From positions 3,534,001 to 3,598,000 of the forward strand of contig NZ_CP009278.1 of assembly GCF_000747525.1 (NCBI RefSeq): a stretch of 64,000 nt of DNA, given 5' to 3'. Below are positions 7,598 through 14,961 of this stretch, one piece after another. The notes beneath the pieces were generated by a model that worked only from the letters and a program-made list of their open reading frames with translations, was not told the DNA's origin and searched no databases. This DNA comes from Sphingobacterium sp. ML3W (GTDB lineage: Bacteria > Bacteroidota > Bacteroidia > Sphingobacteriales > Sphingobacteriaceae). The translations under genes were made by a program, and so were the position numbers. How positions within the stretch are numbered: the stretch's first letter is position 1; each line of letters begins with the position of its first letter.

Positions 7598-9349
7598 ATG
7601 CATACCAACACAGACACCAAAACTTTACAGTACGATATCAGGCCTTCTTTCCAAGCAGTAGGTGAGATATCATCATCTTTCACCAAGCTGGCTCATACCT
7701 TAATCGATAATAATATACATATCATCGATGGTTTTATCGGTGTAAATTGGGAATTTGTCATAAATAAGATCAAAAAAGAGTTTGAAGATTACGACATTAT
7801 TCCCCATTTCGTAGCTATCGATGATGCGCTTCTTTCCGAAGAGATTATCAATAATCTAGTCATGCCCTATCTGGGAGGAGACGATCCTCTTTTTGGTAAA
7901 AAATCACTGCTTCCATTATCGTCCTTTTTTGATACAAAAAAAATTGAGCAATTTCGTGAGGCGTTAAGGGAGAGTACAGAATATATCATCTTTTATGGAG
8001 TTGGTGCAGCTCTTCTAGATAGCACTAATACACTCATGTATGTCGATCTTCCAAAAAGCACATTGATCCAACGTATGCGTGCTGGTCAAGCATGGAATTT
8101 AGGATGTAGTAATTCAAAAGATCCAAAACAAATATACAAAAGGTATTATTTTATCGATTGGGAAGCACTGAATGACCACAAAAGATCAATCTTACCTCGA
8201 ATCGAAATCATGGCTGACCAACAGTCTGACGAAACATTGCCCTGGATATTAGGCCGTGATTTAAGACAAACATTGCATCAAATGTCTATCAACTATTTTA
8301 GGGTAAAACCTACATTTGAATCGGGTGTTTGGGGAGGACAATGGATGAAGGAACATTTAACAGGGATAGATCAAAATGCAAAAAACTATGCTTGGTCTTT
8401 TGAGATGATTGTGCCTGAAAATGGATTAACATTAAAATCTAACGACCAAGTTCTCGAAATCTCATTTGATCAATTGATGTTTTCTGAAAGTAAAAATGTC
8501 CTCGGACTGGCACAGCCTCGATTTGGTGTTGAATTCCCCATCCGATTCAACTTTTTAGATACATTTGATGGTGGAAACCTATCTATACAATGTCACCCAA
8601 GTCCGCAGTATGCAAAATCTGAATTTGGAGAGAACTTTACCCAGGATGAGACCTACTATATCGTAGACCGAAAAGGAGATGCTCAAGTATATTTAGGTTT
8701 TCAAGAAGATATTGACCAAGAAAAATTCCGATCCGCATTGGAACAGAGTTTTGAAACAGGCGAATCCATTGCCATAGAGCAATACATTCAAATGTTCGAA
8801 TCTAAAAAACATCAATTATACTTAATCCCCCATGGAACTGTACATTCATCTGGCATTGATAATCTGGTGTTGGAAATTAGTGCCACACCATATAATTTCA
8901 CTTTCAAAATGTATGATTGGGTGAGACCAGACTTAGATGGAAAACCCCGTCCATTGAATATCAAACGTGCTTTTGACAATCTCAATTTTAAACGTAAAGG
9001 CGAGGTCGTCAACGAGACGCTAATTGTTAAGCCTATCACTCTGAAGATTGATGATCAAGCCGAGAAAGTACACTTACCTACCCACGAAGATCATTTTTAC
9101 GACGTGGTTCGTTATGACTTTGATAGAGAAATACGAATTGAAACCAACAATCAATGCCATATCCTGATGTTAGTGGAAGGTGAAGCTATTGAACTGACCA
9201 CAGCCAACGGAATGAAGCAAGTATTTCATTATGTTGAAACTTTTGCGATTCCTGCAGCAGTAGGATGGTATCTACTTCGAAACCTTGGAACGCAACAGGC
9301 AAAAGTAATCCAATCTTTTGTTAAAGATTCAAAATGTAACCAATTTTAA
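7598..9349 (+). CDS. Mannose-6-phosphate isomerase (class I, cupin) with unusual N-terminal kinase-like extension
   Basis: The C-terminal part (about 240-583) is a type I phosphomannose isomerase, converting mannose-6-phosphate to fructose-6-phosphate. It opens with ESGVWGGQWM, has the zinc-site pattern LSIQCHP (Gln331, His333), Glu351 in QDETYYIV, and LIPHGTVHSSG with His416. Typical enzymes are about 300-400 aa; this one is 583. Residues 1-230 form an extra domain. Its segment IIDGFIGVNWEFVINKI (42-58) aligns by eye with the beta1/P-loop of uridine-kinase-like proteins, but the GKS/T of Walker A is replaced by NWE, so ATP binding is doubtful. Cytosolic. It follows the sugar porter and precedes the lipoprotein glycosidase by 17 bases. 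No dedicated hexokinase gene is visible in the locus. Confidence 0.85.
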   Translation: MHTNTDTKTLQYDIRPSFQAVGEISSSFTKLAHTLIDNNIHIIDGFIGVNWEFVINKIKKEFEDYDIIPHFVAIDDALLSEEIINNLVMPYLGGDDPLFGKKSLLPLSSFFDTKKIEQFREALRESTEYIIFYGVGAALLDSTNTLMYVDLPKSTLIQRMRAGQAWNLGCSNSKDPKQIYKRYYFIDWEALNDHKRSILPRIEIMADQQSDETLPWILGRDLRQTLHQMSINYFRVKPTFESGVWGGQWMKEHLTGIDQNAKNYAWSFEMIVPENGLTLKSNDQVLEISFDQLMFSESKNVLGLAQPRFGVEFPIRFNFLDTFDGGNLSIQCHPSPQYAKSEFGENFTQDETYYIVDRKGDAQVYLGFQEDIDQEKFRSALEQSFETGESIAIEQYIQMFESKKHQLYLIPHGTVHSSGIDNLVLEISATPYNFTFKMYDWVRPDLDGKPRPLNIKRAFDNLNFKRKGEVVNETLIVKPITLKIDDQAEKVHLPTHEDHFYDVVRYDFDREIRIETNNQCHILMLVEGEAIELTTANGMKQVFHYVETFAIPAAVGWYLLRNLGTQQAKVIQSFVKDSKCNQF

Positions 9350-9366
9350 ACTAAACATTTAATATT

Positions 9367-10656
9367 ATGAAACACCTATTTTTTGCATTAGCATCCTCTG
9401 CTCTCCTATTTTCCTGCAATCCGAATGGAAGTAAAGGAAAGCAAGAAGAATGGCAGTCAAGCATGAAAAATGACAGTAGTTTTCAACTTGTCAAAAATAT
9501 GGCTACCAATACCATAAAATCTGGTTTCAATGCTGGTGATGGATATGAAGAAGTTTGGATCAGGGATTATAATACTTTTATCAATTTGGCTACCCTGGTA
9601 CATCCGCATGAACAGATTAAGGATCAGTTATTGCTATTTTTTAAATTACAAGGAACTGATGGTAATATTGCAGATGGATTTGTAAAAAAGTCTAGTTTGA
9701 AAAATGGTATATCGGACTATTATACGATGACCAGTTTACTTGCTCCCGACCACGCGGCACATAAAAATACGGTAGAAACAGATCAGGAAACTTCATTAAT
9801 CCAAGCTGTTTCTAAATATATAAAAGCATCTCAAGACACAGCTTTCTTATCTATTAAAGTCGGCAACAGTACGGTCAAAGATAAGATGGGAGACGCACTC
9901 CAATTCTTAATGAATGAAAGATACAATATAACTTATGGGTTGTTATGGGGAGCTACTACTGTGGACTGGGGCGATGTCCAACCCGAACATGACTGGGGAG
10001 TACATCTAGACGAAAACTCACATATAGCTTTAGATATTTATGATAATGCGATGTTTCTAATAGCTTTGGACAACTATATGGAACTGGTTCCAGAAAAAGC
10101 ATCCCATTGGCAACCTATCCGAGATAATATAGCTTCCAACACAATGAAGCATCTTTGGGATGAGAAAAATCAGAAATTCATACCTCATATCTATATCAAT
10201 GGATCACCATTTGCTTCTGACTTTGATGAGAATCAAATCTACTACCATGGTGGAACAACAATTGCCATTGAAGCCAATTTATTGAGTAAAGAACAGATTA
10301 AAATAGCGTTAGACAAAATGGTTAAAAACGTGAAAGATGCTGGTGCTGCCACGATTGGTCTGACCATCTACCCGACTTACCCTGCGGGTTCATTCAAAAA
10401 TAAAGGCATGTACCCTTATGGTTATCAAAATGGTGGCGATTGGACCTGGTTTGGTGGCCGTATGATTCAACAGTTGGTGAAAAATGGTTATGAAAAAGAA
10501 GCATATGAACAGATGAAGCCCATGTTAGACCGAGTCGTAAAAAATAAAGGATTTTATGAATGGAATACCAAAGATAATAAACCCGAAGGATCTGGAACAT
10601 TTAGAGGAGAAGCTGGGGTATTATATGATGCCATTACATTATTGGAAAATCATTAA
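9367..10656 (+). CDS. Lipoprotein glycoside hydrolase, paralogue of the 4032 gene
   Basis: 429 aa, lipobox LFSC with Cys17. It keeps all landmarks of the enzyme at 4032: EVWIRDYNTF, KNTVETDQETSLIQ, TVDWGDVQPE, YDNAMFLIAL, YYHGGTTIAIEA and NGGDWTWFGGRMIQQL. The shared C-terminal pattern is FYEWN/Y...GSGxFxGxAGVL. The two are clearly related but not recent copies, so they may act on different linkages. Last gene of the operon, 17 bases after the isomerase and followed by a strong terminator at 10732. Predicted (alpha/alpha)6 glycosidase located on the membrane; the CAZy family is not assigned from sequence alone. Confidence 0.7.
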   Translation: MKHLFFALASSALLFSCNPNGSKGKQEEWQSSMKNDSSFQLVKNMATNTIKSGFNAGDGYEEVWIRDYNTFINLATLVHPHEQIKDQLLLFFKLQGTDGNIADGFVKKSSLKNGISDYYTMTSLLAPDHAAHKNTVETDQETSLIQAVSKYIKASQDTAFLSIKVGNSTVKDKMGDALQFLMNERYNITYGLLWGATTVDWGDVQPEHDWGVHLDENSHIALDIYDNAMFLIALDNYMELVPEKASHWQPIRDNIASNTMKHLWDEKNQKFIPHIYINGSPFASDFDENQIYYHGGTTIAIEANLLSKEQIKIALDKMVKNVKDAGAATIGLTIYPTYPAGSFKNKGMYPYGYQNGGDWTWFGGRMIQQLVKNGYEKEAYEQMKPMLDRVVKNKGFYEWNTKDNKPEGSGTFRGEAGVLYDAITLLENH

Positions 10657-10731
10657 ACTAATTGCCAATCAAAATGAATAGTAGAGGACTCTAATCGAGG
10701 CAATAAGCTCTATTTTAAACTCAAAAAGTGA

Positions 10732-10767
10732 TTGAAAAGGTGTAATCATAAGATTACACCTTTTCAA
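10732..10767. terminator. Bidirectional terminator
   Basis: Perfect 16-bp stem: 10732-10747 with 10752-10767, loop ATAA. It lies between convergent genes ending at 10656 and 10809; both flanks provide A/T-rich tails. Confidence 0.85.
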
Positions 10768-10808
10768 TACCCATCTCCCATTCTTATAAAAAAACAAGCT
10801 TATCTTAT

Positions 10809-11495
10809 TTATCTAATGTTAAATTTAAGTTCCAAGATATTCTTTCCGTTGAATTTATTAGCATAATCCTGATCTAGCAAATCAGCACGTTCAATTTTCA
10901 CTTTAACACCTGGCTCTATTTTACGTAAACTATAGGTTATTTTTTTTGTTTTTCCTTTATTTTCAAGTCCCAAAGTAAAAAAGGATATCAATCCTGTCAT
11001 TTCATATTGACCATTCACCTTTGTTCCATCGGTATAGGCTGTATCTCGAGGCTGAAAGATAGCACCACCATTTGTCTCAGAATTTGCATTGGCAATCAAA
11101 TTATCCGCAGTAAGAAATGCTTTATAGTTCTCTGCAGTCGAGAGATTCTCGACGTACTGCTGTTGAATTTCAGCACCACTTTCATCAAATACTTTCAGGT
11201 CCATCTTATAGGCAAGTTCTGCATTCAGATTAGTTATATCATTTGACATTGCGTTACCTGACGCATCAAAGTTAATTGTAATCACAGCTCCTTCCTTGGC
11301 ACTGCTAACACCATGAAAATGATTTCCATGTGCCGCTCCCTTTGTCCCCAATAGTTCAGTAAACTGTAAAGAGGCACGTACTTCTTCACCGAGTATGGGA
11401 ACATGCTCATCTTTTTTGCAAGATACAATGCCGAATAAGATTCCTACATAAACGAATAGCAATGCGGATGTACTTTTAATAAATTTTGTTTTCAT
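10809..11495 (-). CDS. Lipoprotein of unknown function with His motif, behind a double operator
   Basis: I do not recognise the family. ATG at 11495 is used because it gives MKTKFIKSTS and a lipobox IVSC with Cys26; a longer frame from 11549 crosses the promoter region. The mature protein (about 200 aa) looks like a beta-rich periplasmic or surface domain. Near its N-terminus it has AAHGNHFHG (His56, His59, His61), a possible metal-binding site. The promoter is overlapped by two copies of TTGCAAC-N3-GTTGCAA-type palindrome, a layout typical of Fur/Zur-type or similar repressors. A metal-homeostasis role (surface metal capture) is an inference from these two observations only. It is monocistronic and convergent with the mannoside operon. 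Confidence 0.6.
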   Translation of the reverse strand: MKTKFIKSTSALLFVYVGILFGIVSCKKDEHVPILGEEVRASLQFTELLGTKGAAHGNHFHGVSSAKEGAVITINFDASGNAMSNDITNLNAELAYKMDLKVFDESGAEIQQQYVENLSTAENYKAFLTADNLIANANSETNGGAIFQPRDTAYTDGTKVNGQYEMTGLISFFTLGLENKGKTKKITYSLRKIEPGVKVKIERADLLDQDYANKFNGKNILELKFNIR

Positions 11496-11540
11496 GATTT
11501 GATTTTGATTTAGTAAAAAACTTAACATATAGAAGTTGTT

Positions 11541-11601
11541 ATATTGCAACTATGTTGCAAATGTAAATAATATTACAACAAATGCAACATAGTTGCAATA
11601 T
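11541..11601 (-). promoter_or_regulatory. Promoter with paired palindromic operators
   Basis: Two palindromes, TTGCAAC-TAT-GTTGCAA (11544-11560) and ATGCAAC-ATA-GTTGCAA (11582-11598), are themselves part of a 19-bp perfect inverted repeat (11541-11559 with 11583-11601). The minus-strand promoter TTG (11587-11585), 19 bases, TACATTTG (11565-11558) is embedded in them: site B covers -33 and site A covers -7. This is a strong repressor layout for the gene starting at 11495. Confidence 0.72.
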
Positions 11602-11720
11602 TTACAATAAAAAACATCATTCTCCAAAAGATTTCAACATAGACTTATACCTTCAATGGTGGATAGATTATTATACTATTATATAGAGAACCCGGATTTT
11701 ATAGATTAAAATCAAACATC

Positions 11721-11743
11721 AAATCAATATATACCATTGATTT
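11721..11743. promoter_or_regulatory. Inverted repeat upstream of cydA
   Basis: AAATCAAT-N7-ATTGATTT, perfect 8-bp arms, 54 bases before the cydA ATG. It resembles a dimeric regulator site. Whether it serves oxygen- or redox-control of cydAB cannot be told. The rest of the 11602-11797 spacer shows no gene. Confidence 0.4.
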
Positions 11744-11797
11744 TCAAGCAAAAACAGCTATATTTAATATGAATTTCAACCACATAAATAATGTCCT

Positions 11798-13135
11798 ATG
11801 GAAGACATGATACTTTACAACCGGTTACAGTTTGCTTTCACCATTACCTTTCACTACCTGTTTCCGCAATTAACGATGGGCCTCTCCCTCATGATCGTTT
11901 ACTTTAAATGGAAGTTTCTACGAACAAGGCTTGAAGATTACAATCATGCCGCCAAATTTTGGATGAAGATATTTGCTTTGAACTTCACCATGGGGGTCGT
12001 AACTGGAATCCCGATGGAGTTTCAATTCGGCACGAATTGGGCTAAATTCTCCGAGCTTACAGGGGGAATAATTGGACAGACATTGGCAATGGAGGGTATG
12101 TTTTCCTTCTTTCTTGAATCCTCTTTTCTGGGCATGTTTCTCTTTGGAGAAAAGCTCCTTGGCCATAGGTTGCATTTCCTTGCAGGCCTGATGGTTTTTT
12201 TAGGATCTTGGGCCAGTGGTTTCCTCATTATTGCGACCCACTCTTGGATGCAGTACCCTGTTGGGTATGAAATATTAGAAAATGGAAAATTTGTCTTAAA
12301 CAATTTCACGGCATTATTCAATAATCCATGGCTTTGGCCATCCTACCTACATAACCAAGCAGGTTCATTGATTACCAGTTCCTTTTTTGTGGCAGCAATA
12401 GGTGCTTTTTATCTATTGAGCGATAAGCAGAGTCGATTTGGAAAAATATTCGTAAAAACTGGTGTTATATTCGGCGTCATTTCCTCTATTTTAGTTGCGT
12501 TTCCAACTGGTGATATGGCCGCCAAAAATGTAGTCAAATACCAACCGGTCACTTTTGCTGCCATGGAAGGTATCTTTAAAACCGAAAAAGGAGGGTCAGA
12601 GATTGTTCTCATCGGACAGCCTGATATGAAAAATAAGAAACTAGATAACAAGATTGCAGTTCCCAATGTACTCAGTTTCCTGACCTATCAACGTTGGGAC
12701 GCAGAGATTAAGGGGTTAAATGAATTTGATGAATCAATACACCCAACCAATATTCCGGGTCTATATTATGGTTACCATATTATGGCAGGACTAGGAACAA
12801 TATTCATTGCAATCATGGTGCTGGCAACCTTTCTTTTGTGGAAAAACAAACTTTATCAAACTAAATGGCTTTTGTGGATATTGATGTTTATGATTCCATT
12901 TCCTTACATCGCCAATACGGCAGGTTGGTATACAGCAGAATTGGGTAGGCAGCCTTGGCTTGTATACAATTTAATGCGGATGGTCGATGGCGTTTCGCCT
13001 ACTGTTTCCTCTGGAAATGCATTATTCACACTATTAGGATTTATAGGTCTTTATATCTTGCTTGGATTGCTGTTTTTAATGCTTGTTTTAAAAATTATAA
13101 GAAAAGGTCCCGAAGCTCAAATCAATTTAAAATAA
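11798..13135 (+). CDS. cydA: Cytochrome bd ubiquinol/menaquinol oxidase subunit I
   Basis: Heme-bearing subunit of the inner-membrane cytochrome bd terminal oxidase, which oxidises quinol and reduces O2 to water, giving microaerobic and stress-tolerant respiration. 445 aa, multi-spanning. It starts MEDMILYNRLQFAFTITFHY; His19 corresponds to the conserved heme ligand at that position in family members. The quinol-site region GRQPWLVYN is present, as are WMQYPVGYE and the HNQAGS segment. The length implies the short Q-loop form. cydB follows after 5 bases. A perfect inverted repeat 54 bases upstream may be a regulatory site. Confidence 0.97.
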   Translation: MEDMILYNRLQFAFTITFHYLFPQLTMGLSLMIVYFKWKFLRTRLEDYNHAAKFWMKIFALNFTMGVVTGIPMEFQFGTNWAKFSELTGGIIGQTLAMEGMFSFFLESSFLGMFLFGEKLLGHRLHFLAGLMVFLGSWASGFLIIATHSWMQYPVGYEILENGKFVLNNFTALFNNPWLWPSYLHNQAGSLITSSFFVAAIGAFYLLSDKQSRFGKIFVKTGVIFGVISSILVAFPTGDMAAKNVVKYQPVTFAAMEGIFKTEKGGSEIVLIGQPDMKNKKLDNKIAVPNVLSFLTYQRWDAEIKGLNEFDESIHPTNIPGLYYGYHIMAGLGTIFIAIMVLATFLLWKNKLYQTKWLLWILMFMIPFPYIANTAGWYTAELGRQPWLVYNLMRMVDGVSPTVSSGNALFTLLGFIGLYILLGLLFLMLVLKIIRKGPEAQINLK

Positions 13136-13140
13136 AGGTT

Positions 13141-14217
13141 ATGGAAATATTTTGGTTTATCGTATTAATGGTCATGCTGGGAATCTATGTTATTCTTGAT
13201 GGCTATGATTTTGGAGCGGGAATCGTACATCTTTTCTTTGCTAAGACCGAGGAGGAAAGAAAAGCCGTAACCAATTCCATTGGACCATTTTGGGACGCTA
13301 ATGAAGTTTGGCTCATTGCTTCGGGAGGTGTTTTATTTTTTGCATTTCCGACTTTATATGCTTCGGCTTTTAGCGGTTTTTACTTACCCTTGATGCTGGT
13401 ACTTTGGTTGCTTATCTTTCGAGCCATTAGTTTAGAACTAAGAGGGCAAGTACATAACCGTATGTGGGAGATGATGTGGGACAAAGCTTTTGGTATTGCT
13501 AGCCTTTTACTAGCGCTCTTTTTTGGGGCCGCCTTAGGGAATGTCGTTCGCGGCGTGAACTTAGGTATGGTTGAAAATGGTATTTCTACACAAGAACCTC
13601 ATTATTTCTTTTTAGCACTCTGGAATCCCACATTTGATCCTTTGGCCGAGCACCAGGGTGTCATCGACTGGTTCACCCTTCTCTTGGGCTTAGTAGCCGT
13701 CGTTACATTGACTATCCATGGAGCCAATTGGATTATCCTAAAAACTGCGAGCACCTTAAACCAACGCCTTAAAGGCTTTATTTTCAAGCTTAACTGTATC
13801 CTTTTATTCTTAGTAATACTATCAGCATATGTATGGCACTATGTAAAGCCGATTTCGCTTCATAACTTTGAGTCCAATAATTGGCTTTGGGCATTCCCCT
13901 TCATAGCCGCTGTTGGACTATTTGGATTATTTAGAATTAAAAAATTCAAAAAAGATATTTCAGGTTTTATCTTTTCATCGCTTTTTATTTTCGGAAGTTT
14001 TGGTTCTACCGTAGCATCGATGTTCCCTATCCTATTACCTTCTACAAATAATATCAATCCTTCTTTAACCGTACAAAACATGGCAGCCCACGAATATGGT
14101 CTATCTGTAGGTTTGGGGTGGTTCGCTGTTGCAGCCGTATTAGTGATTATCTATTTTATCATTCAATTTAAGGTATTTAAAGGAAAACTGGATGATGTAG
14201 GTTATGGAGATCATTAG
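13141..14217 (+). CDS. cydB: Cytochrome bd oxidase subunit II
   Basis: Second membrane subunit of cytochrome bd (358 aa), needed for heme assembly and complex stability. ATG at 13141 begins MEIFWFIVLMVMLG and DGYDFGAGI follows; a longer frame opening at 12955 overlaps cydA and is rejected. The family motif GPFWDANEVWLI is present at about residues 50-61. Only 5 bases separate it from cydA, so they are co-transcribed. No cydX-like small ORF or cydCD exporter was seen next to it. Confidence 0.97.
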   Translation: MEIFWFIVLMVMLGIYVILDGYDFGAGIVHLFFAKTEEERKAVTNSIGPFWDANEVWLIASGGVLFFAFPTLYASAFSGFYLPLMLVLWLLIFRAISLELRGQVHNRMWEMMWDKAFGIASLLLALFFGAALGNVVRGVNLGMVENGISTQEPHYFFLALWNPTFDPLAEHQGVIDWFTLLLGLVAVVTLTIHGANWIILKTASTLNQRLKGFIFKLNCILLFLVILSAYVWHYVKPISLHNFESNNWLWAFPFIAAVGLFGLFRIKKFKKDISGFIFSSLFIFGSFGSTVASMFPILLPSTNNINPSLTVQNMAAHEYGLSVGLGWFAVAAVLVIIYFIIQFKVFKGKLDDVGYGDH

Positions 14218-14449
14218 GAATTTTATCCCCAATTAGCAAAGTCTTGAGCAATGCGAAATCTTTTTCAGCAACACCATTATCATCCATGGGTAGCTTAGAC
14301 ATTTTCATACATACATTATAACCAATCATTGCTTTCAGCCAGAATGTAATACATTTATCATGATTTGTAAAATGGCGTAAATTCTCAATATTTCCCATCA
14401 ATCGCTTTTGAGCGGTATGTGAATCTTCAGTTTTTAAAAGAATCTCCAT
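14177..14449 (-). CDS. Hypothetical small protein, overlapping the end of cydB (doubtful)
   Basis: 90-codon frame from ATG 14449, starting MEILLKTEDSHTAQKRLMG. Its composition (helical, FTNHDKCITFWLKAMIGYN) looks protein-like, but I recognise no family. It overlaps the cydB 3' end antisense by 41 bases and shows no clear promoter. It may be a real small gene, the remains of one, or chance. Confidence 0.3.
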   Translation of the reverse strand: MEILLKTEDSHTAQKRLMGNIENLRHFTNHDKCITFWLKAMIGYNVCMKMSKLPMDDNGVAEKDFALLKTLLIGDKIPNDLHNLHHPVFL

Positions 14450-14515
14450 ATTGAAGGGTGAACAATAATTTTCAACTTTATACAATTCAAGAATAAAATA
14501 AATTTAGAATAGAGC

Positions 14516-14674
14516 ATGTGCCCCGATATTATTGTAACAAAACTAAAACAGACTGCGCCTTCCATTTTTTTGGAATTGCCTAATCCATATTTAGAAACCG
14601 TTAAAGAGGAGTTACATCAGCCTGAAAATGTATACCCCTATGATAATAGAATAACAAGATTGCATGTAACTTAA
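14516..14674 (+). CDS. Hypothetical 52-aa ORF (doubtful)
   Basis: Starts ATG at 14516 (MCPDIIVTKLKQ) and ends at TAA 14672-14674 after the sequence ENVYPYDNRITRLHVT. The wording looks coding-like and could be a leftover of a larger gene, but no family is recognised. It is divergent from the doubtful ORF at 14177-14449. Confidence 0.25.
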   Translation: MCPDIIVTKLKQTAPSIFLELPNPYLETVKEELHQPENVYPYDNRITRLHVT

Positions 14675-14961
14675 AGAAAATAAACTTCAAAAAAATCATC
14701 TAAGAAATTTCAAAAGAATGTACGACGTAAAAGTCAAATAATACGATTAAATTAGTCCATTATGATGAACGACATCTTGCAAATCCAAATAAGGTTCTTA
14801 CTATAAGCTCTACAAAAGTAAATTTGAATCTCTTTAAAAGTTAATCTCAATAAAAGAGATCTTGAGGATAGACAAAGTAGATTTAAGATAAAAAAACTGC
14901 ACTTTAGCGACTCATCAAACATTAAGAATCTGTAATCTATTAAACTGTTAAATAAAATATT
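14675..14961. other. Spacer upstream of the dipeptidyl peptidase gene
   Basis: Together with 14218-14515 this makes a long gene-poor stretch after cydB. TAAATTTG at 14819-14826 matches the -7 consensus but lacks a -33 partner; if used, the peptidase mRNA would have a leader of roughly 130 bases. Confidence 0.35.

Noticed and set aside
12955..13140. Longer start for cydB overlapping cydA
   Set aside because: It begins at a TTG and gives a leader unlike any CydB; ATG 13141 starts exactly at the conserved N-terminus, 5 bases after cydA.
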